Assembly: GCF_051622035.1 (NCBI RefSeq)
Contig: NC_135364.1
Span: forward strand, 21,231,001 to 21,295,000
Source: Arctopsyche grandis
Taxonomy: Eukaryota > Arthropoda > Insecta > Trichoptera > Hydropsychidae
Length of the DNA: 64,000 nucleotides
Direction: 5' to 3'
Below are positions 33,085 through 44,890 of the stretch, in pieces. The first letter of the stretch is position 1. The number at the start of each line of letters is the position of its first letter. The notes below the pieces were generated by a model. The model was not told the origin of the DNA and did no database searches. It saw only the letters and a list, made by a program, of their open reading frames with translations. Both the position numbers and the translations under genes were made by a program.

Positions 33085-33930
33085 CAACAGCCACTCACCA
33101 TCCACTGTTCGATGAAGGCTTCTCCAACACGCTTCCATTCGTCAGTTTTGCGCAACTCTCATCCATCTTCATCAATTGATGTAATAAAATCTCACCCCCG
33201 ACATTTTCCTAATTTCCTTCACCCAATAATTTCCTTTCAGCCTTTCTTCCACCCTTTTAAATTCTCTCGGGTACCATTCTAGCACTTATTTTGTCCATTG
33301 AACGTGACCCGCCCATTTTTTGCGCAACTCTCATCCATCTTCATCAATTGATGTAATAAAATCTCACCCCCGACATTTTCCTAATTTCCTTCACCCAATA
33401 ATTTCCTTTCAGCCTTTCTTCCACCCTTTTAAATTCTCTCGGGTACCATTCTAGCACTTATTTTGTCCATTGAACGTGACCCGCCCATTGCCATTTCAAT
33501 CTCTTCACTCTCTCAACTGGTTCGGTGACTATTTCGCACATGGCGATCTCGCACTGGTCACAAAAATCTCGTCACCGAATATCTGGCACTCGAAAAACCC
33601 ACCCACTGAGAGACACCCACACGAACTATTATAGTGTGAGATATTCTGTTTTTGTGAGTTTTGTGGCAACGATTCTCGTGTGCAAGATCGAAATATGCAA
33701 ATTGCCCTATTCTCTCCACTTTATCCACTACCCTTGTCAAACTTCTTACACACATAATCCGTTTCCTATCTCTCCTCATTATGCCCAGCAGACTAAGCTC
33801 CACACTTCTTAATGAGCATTGGATTTTGTTTGGGATTTAATATATTGGTGTTTAATGTCCAAGTTGCACATCTATACGTCATCATTGGCAAAACGCATTG
33901 ATCGCAGATATTTTTCTTCAGGTAACTTCA
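33085..33930 (-). mobile_element. RTE-type LINE C-terminus, rearranged
   Basis: Reading leftward: LLGIMRRDRKRIMCVRSLTRVVDKVERI near 33710-33800, then (after a foreign segment, about 33515-33705) the complement of GAAGAGATTGAAATGGCAATGG, the WYPRE and RVAQ-type traces, and the terminal FIQQW-like end near 33090. This is the C-terminus of RTE-clade endonuclease/reverse transcriptases. Contains an exact internal duplication (33146-33489). Confidence 0.72.
33146..33489. repeat. Identical 172-bp tandem duplication
   Basis: The segment ending GACCCGCCCATT at 33317 is repeated with offset 172 and ends at 33489. I see no mismatch between the two copies. Confidence 0.85.
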
Positions 33931-34321
33931 TATTTGAACTACCAAATGTTGATCATATTGCTTTTTTGTGCACCAGGGTTTTATATGTACTTGCAGATGA
34001 TGCAGATTAATACCAGGATATATCATTTTACTGATTGCTTTGCATGTTTTATAACGCAATGAACCCAAATTGTAAAAAGTTGCGTCGGCATCTCATATGA
34101 AAATGGTACTAATTTCGATTTCCGTTCGGTGAAGTCGAACTAGAAAATGCAATTAGACACAATATAACAATATTAATAAAGTTTGAGGACTCCTAAAAGG
34201 TCGTCTGCGTGTAACTTATTGAACGATTAGGTCAGTTTGTCGTCGTTAAGACCACCGTACAGCGAGTTGTTTCGATTAGTTGACCAGGCAAGAATGCTTT
34301 TACGGCATGAACGAATTATTA

Positions 34322-34525
34322 TTATTTGTCAGAGGACTTGGACGTCTTCACCTCACTAATTGAGGAATTATTCGTTGACAGACAAAGATGCCGGCGTGCA
34401 AGAGGATCGTTAAGCGTGCCGCATGATTGAATTTTAAGACTTAACACACAGCCTCCGCGCGCGGGAAATCTTCTAAAATTATCAGTATCCATGTTCGATA
34501 TGTCGGCTCCTATATTATTTATCAT
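34322..34525 (-). CDS. Candidate coding exon, unrecognised
   Basis: A 67-codon ATG frame, MINNIGADISNMDTDNFRRF onward, with balanced composition in GC-richer DNA. A possible donor (GAG|GTGAAG) lies after NNSSISE. No domain recognised. Could be a first exon of a minus-strand gene extending leftward. Confidence 0.3.
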   Translation of the reverse strand: MINNIGADISNMDTDNFRRFPARGGCVLSLKIQSCGTLNDPLARRHLCLSTNNSSISEVKTSKSSDK

Positions 34526-34867
34526 ACTCCAATTTATTCATATTAATGAGTTATAAAAATGTCCGTCCACCCACTTTTACAACAAGGAAAGTTTTTTTTT
34601 CAAAAGAAAAAATAAAAGACAAGATCGTTTTAAATACATTGTTGTAACATTAAATTTTACGATTGGCGATTGGCAACATTTTAACTTGTAAAAGCATCGA
34701 AACCGGGTCGAATTCACAAAACGTTATAAAAATCGACCGTTGAACTTCGCATGTTCCTTTCAAAAGATAAACATCCGTTACACAAATCTGTCACAGCAAA
34801 TTTGCAGAGACCAACGAACCAACAGTACAATCGATCGGGTGATCCTAGCTATTTTATTTTATATATT

Positions 34868-35413
34868 ACTAGCTGAACCCGTCATGCGTCGCAATGCCAC
34901 AATAACGCATGAAATTCCCGTTCACGTTCCTCTTCCCGTTTCGATAAGTGAATGTTTCAGTTTCAAATTAATACTTAATAATCAAATTAAATTACAGTAA
35001 TGATAATTTGTCGGAAAAACGCAGGAGACGAACACATTTGAAATTATTCAATTGTTTGTTTATTTTACCCTAACAACGCAGGTGGCGATGCGAAAACATT
35101 TGAAATTATTGCGTTACAATTCCACTCATTCCTGTTTTCCCGTTCCCGTTCCCGTTTTTGGGTGATTTGTTTTTACAGAAACCATCGCGGGCATGCACAC
35201 AATAACTCATGTAAGTTTCATCGTAATCAATTGAATGGTATAGGAACGAACATGTGACAGACAGACAAACAGACAAACAGACAGACAAACAGACAGACAA
35301 ACGGACAGACAAACAGGCAGACAAACATACAGAAAGACAGACAGATAAACAGATAGACAAACAGACGGAAAAACAGACAGATAAACAGATTTTTATATAC
35401 ATATGTATATAGA
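34868..35413 (+). repeat. Dispersed repeat starting ACTAGCTGAACCCG
   Basis: Starts ACTAGCTGAACCCGTCATGC, contains (CCCGTT)n runs, and ends in TATATACATATGTATATAGATA-like AT sequence. Related copies at 42714-43055 and 61030-61170. Probably the 3' end of a non-autonomous retroelement; family not identified. Copies share GCAATGCCACAATAACGCAT. Confidence 0.55.
35255..35395. repeat. (CAGA)n/(CAAA)n microsatellite
   Basis: About 140 bp of imperfect ACAGACAGACAAACAG units inside the dispersed repeat. It produces long Ser-Val-Cys-Leu-Phe frames on the minus strand that are not genes. Confidence 0.9.
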
Positions 35414-35419
35414 TATTTC

Positions 35420-36620
35420 ATTTTTACCATAGGTGCCATGTTAATTTGGCTCAAGGTAGCAACTATAGCCAAACTTGTACATAAATACTAAACACATTCT
35501 ACAATGTACATATGTATGTACATATGTAGGTACTTTTTAGCAATCGACAATTTGTCGACGAAAATCGACAAAAGTATGGCTGCATTTTTTGTTTTTATAG
35601 TAGTGTTACACTTAATGATAAAACATTTTTTGTGATTAGTTCAAACTTGTGAAAACGAATTTATTGGCTTTTGATACTAAAGGTCACATTTAATATTCCG
35701 AATCACCGTAAACTTCATTGAGATAAAATCAAAGAAAATGAAATTTTAAAGAAAGCATTACCTATAGTTGAATTTGAATTAATGTAAAGTGTTAAATTTT
35801 ATTTGTCAAATGTTGAATTTAATTTGAAAAGTGTAGAATTTGATTTGTAAAATGTTGAATTTGGAGTGTTACAATATTACAATACTTACTGCCCAAATTA
35901 TTATTTTTAATGAACATATGTATATATTTTTAAAACATTCCCATGTAAATCCCAATTATGCTTGATTAATTGATGTCTTATAAAATAAAATAATATGTTT
36001 AATCAATCAATTCACAAATGAAGGTGTTTGTGCTTTTTTCAATATTAATAATATTTTTAAATTAAAGTTAATTAAATAAAAGGTTGATTAAAATTTGAAA
36101 ATAGCTCATTTTACTAAGAATTTGCGATTATGGTTTTACTGAAGATCCGGAGTTTATTTATATATATACGAATATTTATTTATATCATATAAAAAGGATG
36201 ATACTCTTGGATTTTTTAGTATATATGTAGATAAATCCGGTAATGAGCAATAGCTAAAGATGAAGTATAAAAGCTTTTAAAAAGAGACTTTTTTTCAAAA
36301 AAAAATCTTTGAAACGGAGTCGAGAAGTTTGTCTGTAATATGATCTGTCGTAGCATTTGTAGATACGATAAACGCTGTAGCCAGAAACCCTACGAGAGGC
36401 TTGTAAGATATATTTACGTGGATGACAATTCGAAGGAAACGCAAATAATTAATTAATCAGATTTCGAAGAATTTGAGTGTTGCGCTGTTTGAAATTCCAG
36501 GATGCAGAAGATATCCATCTTTCGAAAAATGTTTTTTATTAAAAATATTTGCCAACGTCACCGAAATGAAATTACAGAACGTTGTAACAGATAATATCCT
36601 TTTGGGAGCAAAATTGACAA
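35420..36620. other. AT-rich sequence, nothing recognised
   Basis: Includes short GAATTTGA-type repeats at 35770-35870; no gene or element called. Confidence 0.35.
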
Positions 36621-36689
36621 GTTTGAAGAGTGAGTGGAAGTCGAAAATATAATAACAGAGTATCGTTAGTTTGTTTTGTTTATCTCGAA

Positions 36690-36837
36690 CGAGATACAAT
36701 CGGCGAACGGGAGTCCGTTCCAAATAAAAAGTCGGGACAAAAACCCAGTGGCGTCCGTCTCACCGGCGACGGGGGCGTCGTGATATTGCAAAATATCAGG
36801 AAGAGGCGTCTCGACCGAAAGAGAGGTTCCTTTTCGG
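36690..36837 (+). CDS. Candidate coding exon, strand uncertain
   Basis: On the plus strand a frame reading SGQKPSGVRLTGDGGVVILQ then IRKRRLDRKRGSFS ends at a GTAATT donor-like site (36838). The minus strand is also open over the same bases (for example VETPLPDILQYHDAPVAGE). The island is clearly GC-richer than its flanks, so some coding or regulatory function is likely, but neither the strand nor a family can be fixed. Confidence 0.3.
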
Positions 36838-36959
36838 TAATTATGTACCGCGAACGACGAATTGGAAAAACAAACATATCCTGAACATGATTGATGTCCT
36901 GCGGCCACACGCCCGATCTGAACCACCCCAGACGGTTTGTTTGTTTTTTTCAACTATCG

Positions 36960-37320
36960 TCATTTAGAATGTTGACCGCAAATATGGCTCATTATTTGTG
37001 AGCTGGCCGATCATTATCTATGCATATTATGGAGTCTTTCCGAACGTTTAACGATAACGAGCCGATGCATTCGCAGAGATCCTGCGGGCAATTGAATATG
37101 AAAATCGAGACGCATTATAACAAATGTAAAATACAATAAGTATTATATACACTTACATATAGAGATGATATGTATGTTCCGTACATATCACATCATCATA
37201 ATATAAACTGAACTTTTATTAATGTAACTTATAGTTATAACAGACTAATACGGCTCTGGATATAGATATTAGAATTGTAGGAATAAAAATTAACGAAGAT
37301 AACACCAAAGTAATGTATAA
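36960..37320. other. No recognised feature
   Basis: Short spacer; nothing identified. Confidence 0.35.
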
Positions 37321-37324
37321 TAGT

Positions 37325-37618
37325 TATTGCCTAGGGGGCGCAAACCCTAGGGGGCGCAAACCCCGGGGGTGTACATTTAATTTTTTATAAGAGACTTACT
37401 ATAGATGTTTGTTTGTTCGTGACAGTCAATTTAATAAAAAAAAAACAAAAGAGTATTCAAATAAATTTATATAAAATAAAACTATTCAAATAAATTTATA
37501 TTAAATAAAAATATTCAAATAAATTTAATAAAATGTTTACTATTAGATTAGTCATGTTTAAGCATTTTATATTACAAATACCGAGCGAAGCCGGGTAATA
37601 AAGCTAGTTAGATAATAA
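37325..37618 (-). repeat. Dispersed repeat ending in AACTAGCTTTATTACCCGG
   Basis: On the minus strand it begins ACTAGCTTTATTACCCGGCT then GCTCGGTATTTGTAATA, resembling the head of the 34868 repeat class. It includes three about 29-bp tandem units (TTCAAATAAATTTATA) at 37453-37540 and a duplicated GGGGGCGCAAACCC at 37333-37365. Confidence 0.45.
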
Positions 37619-37634
37619 AATACTAGAAGAAGTC

Positions 37635-38115
37635 AGTAATTATTTATATTTAGGGAAAATAATAGATATGTCCGGTTGTAAAAAAATAAAATAAAAAAAC
37701 GTATGAAATTACGATGGAGTGCATTTGGGCTAATGAACGCCGTTTTTGAATAAAAAATGCCACTTTGCCTGAAGAAAAATATCTTCGATCATTGTGTTTT
37801 GCCAGTAATGATGTGTGGATGTGAAACTTGGAAATTGGACGCCATGGTGTTATATAACGTCCAATGCGTTCAAATAAATATGGAACGTTGTATGCTTGGA
37901 ATATAGAGGATAGATAGGAAACTGATTACATGGGTGAGAAGTATGACAATATACATAGTTGAGAGAGTGAAAAAATTGAAATGGCAATGATCGGGCCATG
38001 TATGTAAGTAGAAGAATGGACGAAAGGTGCACAAAATAAGTGTTAGAATGGTACCCGAGAGAATGTAATAGGGTGAAGGGAAGATGGATAGACGAAATTA
38101 TAAAAATGTGAATAA
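37635..38115 (+). mobile_element. RTE-type LINE C-terminal fragment
   Basis: Degraded coding reads LEEVSNYLYLGKIIDM, HCVLPVMMCGCETWKLDA, ERCMLGI, TWVRSMT, VERVKKLKWQ, matching the C-terminus of RTE reverse transcriptases (YLG...CETW...MLGI...W.GHV.R). Many stops. Truncated near the WYPRE segment, where a SINE follows. Confidence 0.8.
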
Positions 38116-38400
38116 ATTTGAGTTTTTGCAGCAATTTTTTTACTACAAATCGCTGAATTTCGACTTTCGTTAAACTCGAATTTTGCGATAAATAGGACAG
38201 AATTGCTAATTTGTTGGAAACGTTTCAATGAAATCAGACAAATTGGCAAACTCTGATAGGAAACGATCGACCTTAAGTCACATATCCAAGCCTTGAAGTC
38301 ACATATCCAAGCCTTTTAGTCACATATCCAGGGATTGAACCCGTGACCACACAATTTAAATCATTACACGCTCGCCATGGATCTATGTGTGTGACTTTTT
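38110..38400 (-). mobile_element. tRNA-derived SINE with internal duplication
   Basis: Reads leftward from the head at about 38395 to the body. The 21-bp segment around AGTCACATATCCAAGCCTT is present three times (38273-38331), an expansion not seen in the other copies. Confidence 0.68.
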
Positions 38401-40540
38401 ACCGTGGCTAAACATAAACTGTCTAGTATTAGGTAGCCGATCTTTTAAGAACTGTAAATATTAATAAATAAAAGACTAGCTTCTTTATGATTAATTCATT
38501 TTTTTATGAGTGACAAAATAATTTGCAATCCAACTAAAAATTCTCCGAAACAATTTTTATAATTATAAGTTGGGTGACTTATCGTAATGAAATCACTAGC
38601 TACGATACAAATATTGATGGCGGCAATCTTTACGGCAGAAAAATCTAACTATAAATAGGTCAGATTGAGTCCTTAATAAATGTAGCTTTGTCGAAAATAA
38701 TTTTTAAGTTATCATGATAGATCTACACTTCATATAATAAAGACATAAAAAAATTGCAAAACACGAACCTCCATACACATATACAAGATATAATAAATCA
38801 AGCTTAAATTCATATAATGATGAAAATCAAACTTGAACCGTTATATTTACATAATATTAAAATATATACTTTATGTGTGTGACTTTTTTACTATCATAAA
38901 CATACCCACGTAGTTTTTTTTTATAATATATTATACATAAGCATTATTAAATGACCCATTGAATGCGCGGCTCATTTGCATAACGGGCGTTTTCATACCG
39001 TATCGAAATTCGTAATAACCGTTACATCATAATATTTGCATTCGCAATAAATGCATTATAAATATTCAATCAACTCGCATTTTTTACACATATACATATT
39101 TGGATACGCACGCATAATATTTATTATGTTTAAAAATGTGGTACAATTAACTTTTTGTCGGTCTCGCCTTAATAGCCGTGTCTTCTCCGCTTTTAATGTA
39201 ATAACATATGTATTATACAAACGGTAACGTTCTTGAATACAAATTGCACAAATTTATATTCGTATTATGTATATGATAATAAATAGCCATCGGAGGAATT
39301 GAAAAACGCTCATTAAATTAAGGAAAAATCGAATCGATTGCTTCCATGAATTCACTCCAATCAATGTAACAATTGTGGTTTCGAAAGAGCGGAAACCCAT
39401 CTCGAAATATCTTGGGAATTGAGGTAAACTTTTACGAAAGGACAATATCAACCGGAAATGAATCGTTTTGGTCTGCCAGCTATCAAAGCAAGGAATAATC
39501 CTTCAACTGTTAAAATTTCCACACTTCATTACACAAATCGGCGCGGGAAAATTCCGGAAAAATTACACACTACAAATCGATCAATGAAAAAAATAAACAG
39601 ATAAACTTCCAGCTTCATTATAATTTATAGACACAACCCCGGTGATTATATTTTCAATGCTAGCATTAAATTTACGCAGAAAAAAATTATATGAGTAGGC
39701 ATTTGAGCGCGTATCCGGCGATAAATTGAATAAATAAAATAAAATTCCGACTGGTGGCTCGTTTATAATGGGTTAATAAAATATTACGAGATGTTTTCCG
39801 TATGATTATGCGAAAATATGACCATTTTTAGAAGCGAATCTTCGAGTGATGGAGCTCTGACGATATGGTTCTGGTTCGCCGAAGTGAGCTATACCGCGAG
39901 ACCACCCAAAAGCACAACAAATAAACTTTCAAGGGAGCAAAACAACAGTTGAATTATGCGTTTCTTTTGGGACAGTGACTGTTATCGACGGCTCGCAGAC
40001 CGAATTTGTACTTTTGGATACACGCCGAGTATCGATCTTTCGGTTATTCGATACTTGAAAGATGTTTTATTTGCGAACTCGTGCAAGTTTTTTCAATGTG
40101 GATACCGTGAGTGCATAGTTGAATTTCAATGTGTACAAAATTTATGAATGAACTTGAGTTGAGACGCAAACCGTTTGATATTTTTATTTTAATTGAATAG
40201 TATTTTATTTCGACAATAGGTGTCTCTTTAAATGAATGAAAATTTAATTGATTTTCATCTGAATGCTTATATTATATACAGTGTGGTTTGCAATAGAAGA
40301 ATTTACTCAATATATATTTTCTTTCAATTTCATTGTAACGTCACATTTAAAACCAGCCCCATATAATTTGTAAAATATGTACGCCTTTCTGAAATTAAAA
40401 CACAATCACTGAAAATGTGACCCTGATTGCAAGCTATTTCTTAGTTGAATAAGGAATCCCTTTATACGCGTAATTTTGCCTAGTGAAACCAACCCATACG
40501 AACAATATTTTGATGAAACCCTTTTATATAATACATTATT
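38400..40540. other. About 2.1 kb with nothing recognised
   Basis: No repeat family of the window and no convincing exon. A 63-codon frame at 39956-40147 (plus) is isolated and without motif. Confidence 0.35.
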
Positions 40541-40544
40541 TAGT

Positions 40545-40625
40545 ATATATTTATTTAAGTTTGAACCATTGTGATATTACAGGAATCCCGAATACACCAC
40601 AATTATATACTAGTTTGCTAGTATT
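40545..40625 (-). mobile_element. LINE/SINE 3' tail with hairpin
   Basis: TATTTATTT tail complement, then stem CATTGTGAT / ACACCACAAT around the loop ATTACAGGAATCCCGAAT. Only the 3' end is left. Confidence 0.5.
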
Positions 40626-40984
40626 AAATGAAAATTATAATGTAATGAACACTATGTATGTATATAATTATTCATTTTACTCAATTATTCATGCATGCAC
40701 ATTAAAAATGTCCATTACTGGTAAACTGGTTTACAGCTGAATTTACCAGTAAATCCATAAAACTCTTTCAAAATTTGATTATAATTAAAACGACTTTATA
40801 AACCGTACTTCAATGCGACAGTTATTATAATATCTGTACTATACATATGTACAAATGTAGTATAGTCAGAAAGAACATCAGAATGACTCAATCAGTGTAG
40901 TAAATCTTTATCTTTTAAAAATATATAATTTAAAATATAATAAAAGATTCATTTAACACTTCAACGAGATCTTCACCATCTATC

Positions 40985-41510
40985 CATCATCCACTGCTGG
41001 ATGAAGGTCTCTCCAACATGCTTCCACTCGTTTTGCGCAACTCTCATTCATGTCACCCCACACATTATCCTAATTTCGTCTACCCTGTTTCGTTCCCTGC
41101 GGTCTTTCTTTTATCCTTTTGCATTCTCTCGGGTACCAGTCTAGCACTTCATTTGTCCACCTTTCATCCATTATTCTTGCGATGTGGCCTGCCCATTGAT
41201 ATTTCAATCTCTTCACTATATCTACACTTGTCATACTTCTCACCTATTTGTTTCGTTTCTTGCCTTTCCTCGTTATGCCAAGCATACAACTTTCCATACT
41301 TTTTTGAGTACATTAGACTTTTTCTAACTTGGCGTTCAATGTCCAAGTTTCACATCTATACATCATCACTGGTAAAACACATCGTCGAAGATCTTTTTCT
41401 TCTGGCAAAGTGGCATTTTTCATTAAAAAACCGAAACAAATTCATAGGATTGAATGCATAGGATCTTGTGTATCAACTTGGCGTTCAGTGTCCAAGTTTC
41501 ACATCCGTTT
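40985..41510 (-). mobile_element. RTE-type LINE C-terminal fragment
   Basis: Reading leftward: a CETWTLN-type segment (41330-41360), ERCMLGI-like (41270-41300), VRSM..V..VERI (41200-41250), GH.ARRM (41160-41190), WYPRECKR (41120-41145) and a terminal IQQWM (40985-41015). Open on the opposite strand by chance. The segment CTTGGCGTTCAGTGTCCAAG is repeated at 41475-41495. Confidence 0.78.
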
Positions 41511-42192
41511 TAATGAGATAATATGTAGGAAATGCAATGAAATATAAACTTGCCCTCTCCCAGAACTGTGGAAATGTATAAACCATTTCAGTACTTAGCC
41601 AGAAATTATATTTTATACTAGTTTAAATCTAACTTGAGCTCGCATATCATATCATTGCAGATCTACCATATGTATACGACATTCTTACAGTTCAATGTTT
41701 AGTATCGATTTAATTCACACCAAATGAAAACGATAAATCAACCAACCTGGTTGATAATATTTTATCTTGACTGTGGCCCCCTAGAGCAAAGCATCGCGAC
41801 CTGGTGGCCGCGGCCCTTTTAGTACCGTACGCGCCAATTTGATCTAACGCGTGCGAGCGAGATCGCATGTGAGGGAGAAAACTGATGTTATTCAACGTTT
41901 CGTCATCTATGTATGTAGGGACTAGCTAGCGACTGCCGGTAAAGTACATCTGTATGTATATAGCTTACAAACTCGATGTGTTCTGCGAATATCAAAAGGT
42001 GCGTGGTTCTGCCCTAGAGTTTGCTATTCCTCCCCAAACGTTGATTTCAAGCTCGTGCCTCCCTTGTGATGTTCTTGGGCTCCAAAGGGACTCCAGCTAA
42101 GAAACGCATTAAAAAAACGCAAACAACGAGAAGACCAACTTATAGTACCTATATGTAGCTCAATGTACATATCCATCCCACTCGATCGTTAC

Positions 42193-42390
42193 ACAGCTAC
42201 CGTTCGCGCTTTCGATATCAAGTCATAGGCGACTTCGGACAACTTGTCCGCGATAACGTCGCATTGTTCCGACGCCAAGGTACAAAGCTGATCTCCTCTG
42301 GGTACACATATCTTGGATCGGAGTATGGCGAGGACCACACACGTGGTGACGCGGGCGGGGGCGCCAGTGTCGCCTCTCGGCCCACTAAAG
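42193..42390 (-). CDS. Candidate coding exon in a CpG-rich island
   Basis: On the minus strand an uninterrupted frame reads VVLAILRSKICVPRGDQLC then TLASEQCDVIADKLSEVAYD and ends LISKARTVAV before a stop. The composition is convincingly protein-like and the helix-forming tail regular. No family is recognised. The opposite strand also carries an 84-codon frame at 42313-42564, so the call is tentative. The island 42180-42560 is among the GC-richest parts of the window. Confidence 0.35.
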
Positions 42391-42713
42391 TCCCGCGATC
42401 AAATCCCGGCGAGCATTTCACTTATCGCTTTACAAATTAGCCCGGGCCGCTTGTGCAACCGGCCACTTGGGTGGGCCGCTCCAGACACAATGGCCGCAAA
42501 CGACCGAACCGCTAATTTTTCGGATAATCGAGACCGGCTTCGCGCTGGAAAGTTCACGCGATGATCAAACGCCATCTTCGAATGTTCTCGTTCTGTCAAT
42601 TATATCGATGAGCATTCATGTTTGTATAAATATTGCCTATATCCCAGTGGCGTCGCTAGGGGTGGTGTCACCTGGTGCGTGGTGGTGTCACCTAAAAAAT
42701 ATTTTTTATTAAT

Positions 42714-43055
42714 TACTAGCTGAACGTTGCAATGCCACAATAACGCATGCAATTCCCGTTCCCGTTCTCGTTCCCTTTCCCGTCCTCGTTCCCGTTCCCG
42801 TTCCCATTTTTCGGAACAACGCTGGCAGCGAACACCCTGGTCGCGACGCGATAACATTTGAAATTATAGCGAATGATACTCATTCCCGTTTTTCCCGTTT
42901 CCGTTCACGTTTTTCCCTTTTTTTTCACAGTAATCTTCCCTGACATGCATACAACAAATCCTGAAAGTTCCATCGCAATCGCTTCAGTGGCTTAGGAGCC
43001 TATTCGAGACACACACACACATACACAGACATTAATTTTTATATATATTTTTTTT
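42714..43055 (+). repeat. Dispersed repeat, ACTAGCTGAA class
   Basis: Starts ACTAGCTGAACGTTGCAATG, carries (CCCGTT)n, then GGCTTAGGAGCCTATTCGAG, shared with 61030-61170, and ends in (CA)n and T-rich sequence. Confidence 0.55.
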
Positions 43056-43065
43056 TTTTTTTTTT

Positions 43066-43150
43066 TTTATTTATTTCATACCAGGAAGGCATTACAGGTA
43101 AACCCCAATGCGCCTTCCTGGCCAAATTACAAACAATACAGCATTTTTTA
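43066..43150 (-). mobile_element. SINE 3' tail with perfect hairpin
   Basis: TTTATTTATTT then stem CCAGGAAGGC (43081-43090) and GCCTTCCTGG (43112-43121) around loop ATTACAGGTAAACCCCAATGC. No body present. Confidence 0.72.
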
Positions 43151-43159
43151 TTGTATATA

Positions 43160-44410
43160 GATTCTTCTTCTTGTTAATGCCTTGTCCGCATCCGGACGTT
43201 GGCGACCACCTCGTCGATTATTTGAATATATCCGCATCGGTCTTCAGCGGCTCGGAACAGCTCTTCGGCGCTCATATCGGTCCACATGCGCATGTTTCGA
43301 AGCCAAGATAACTTTTTCCTGCCAATCCATTTTTTTCCTTCTATTTTCCCCATGGTTATCAAACGGAGAAATTCGTATTTTGGACCCCGTATCATGTGTC
43401 CGAGGTACTCCATCTTTCTCCGCTTGATGACAGAAACAAGTCCCTGCCTCTCCCCATCATGCCGAGGACAGCTTCGTTTGATATTTTTTTGGTCCACGGA
43501 ATCTTCAGCATACGCCTATAGACCCACATCTCAAAAGCTTCAATGCGGCTGATCATCTTGGTTTTCAGAGTCCACGTCTCACATCCGTGTAGTAATACTG
43601 TCCAGACGTAGCTCTTCGCGAATCTCAACCGCGTATGAAGATTTAGATGCTTGTTTGTAAGCGCCGCCTTCATTTTTACAAATGCTGTTCTAGCCATCTC
43701 GATGCGGATTCTTAGATCTTCATCTGGGTCCATCTCTTCATTCAGCCAGGTACCCAGGTATTTGAATCTTTTAACTCTTTCTATCACCTCTCCATCCAAG
43801 GTTAGATTCCCGGTGTCTGTTTGCATTCTATCTACTATCATAAATTTTGTCTTCTTTAGATTTATGCGCAGACCTCTTCGATTGCTTTCTTGATGTACAC
43901 GGTCTAGAGATCTTTGCAGGTCTGCTAAATTTTCAGCGACTAGTGCCGTGTCATCAGCATATCTTATATTGGTGATCGTCTCGCCGCCCACCTTGATGCC
44001 CTCCGCCTCTTGGAGAGCATCGTGGAAGATGGATTCGGTGTAGGTGTTAAAAAGAGTAGGTGATAGGATGCATCCTTGCCTGACGCCCCGTTCTATAGGA
44101 ATCTCATCAGTGAATTGATCATCGACACGTACTACTGCAGTCTGATTCCAATAAATATTTCGTAGCAATCTGACATCTCTGTCATCCAGGCCAATATTTT
44201 TTAATGTTTCCATCAGGCGAGCGTGTTGGACACGGTCAAAGGCCTTTTCAAAGTCTATAAAGCAGATGTACACAGGTTTACGGACTTCTCTGCATCTTTG
44301 GAGTAGTGTTTTCAAACAGAAAAGGGCCTCTCGGGTACCCAAGCCTTGTCTGAACCCAAACTGCTCTCTATTAATCGCCTCTTCACACCGTGAGTAAATT
44401 CTGCCCTGTA
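43160..44410 (-). mobile_element. RTE-type LINE reverse transcriptase, 5'-truncated
   Basis: The best-preserved retroelement here: 317 codons then a one-base deletion near 43437, after which the original frame resumes to a stop at 43174. RT motifs in order: FGFRQGLGTREAL, FIDFEKAFDRV (motif A with its Asp), ERGVRQGCILSPTLFN (B), RYADDTAL (C, catalytic DD), KTKFM (D), FKYLGTWL (E), then CETWTLK and MEYLGHMIRG typical of RTE C-termini. The 5' half including endonuclease is absent. The single frameshift suggests fairly recent insertion. No promoter expected. Confidence 0.85.
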
Positions 44411-44442
44411 TATAGATTAATATTTGTTAATTGCTATGATCA

Positions 44443-44589
44443 TAGGTCGGCGCGACCCTGCGCATCATTATTCATTTTTATGGTGAACCTTTTTTTTGTT
44501 CTCTAGCTTTGTAGTTTACCCTGTTTCCTGGAAAATAGCCCTAAAACGCCCTCTTCCCTGGAAAAAGCACGCTCCACCGCCGAAGACTA
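44443..44589. mobile_element. hAT-MITE-like element, long variant
   Basis: TAGGTCGGCGCGACC ... CGCCGAAGACTA, followed by GTTATGAC (44590-44597), a perfect match to the family's target preference. The left flank is not a clean copy. The interior TCCCTGGAAAAAGCACGCTCC links it to 24650-24799. Confidence 0.55.
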
Positions 44590-44805
44590 GTTATGACTTA
44601 CGAGAGAGAAGCTCAAACTTAGAACTTAAACAAAAGAGAAGCTAAGTTCACACGTTGTTTCCGGATTGCGTCTCCGTCTGACTGAATCAGTTAAACTTCT
44701 CACCTTTAGGTATGTACATACACCGATTTCTCAGGAATTCGAAAAAAAACCAATTATGGCTCAAATTTGATGCAATATATAGCTGCACCATATGGATTTC
44801 ATGGT

Positions 44806-44890
44806 AGCTGTATATATACAGAAAGCTGTATATATACAGAAAGCTGTATATATACAGAAAGCTGCATATGTACAGAAAGCTGTATATATA
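44806..44890. repeat. 18-bp minisatellite, about 4.5 units
   Basis: Unit GCTGTATATATACAGAAA. A multiple of three, hence open frames on both strands that are not genes. Each unit contains the palindrome TGTATATATACA. Confidence 0.9.

Noticed and set aside
35106..35472. Long Ser/Cys/Leu/Val and Phe/Val/Cys repeat proteins on the minus strand
   Set aside because: They are translations of the (CAGA)n/(CAAA)n microsatellite in two frames.
41018..41461. 147-codon plus-strand frame with hydrophobic segments
   Set aside because: It is the antisense of an RTE LINE C-terminus, whose minus-strand reading matches the known family. The same applies to 48437-48796 and 48501-48800 (minus), opposite a plus-strand LINE.
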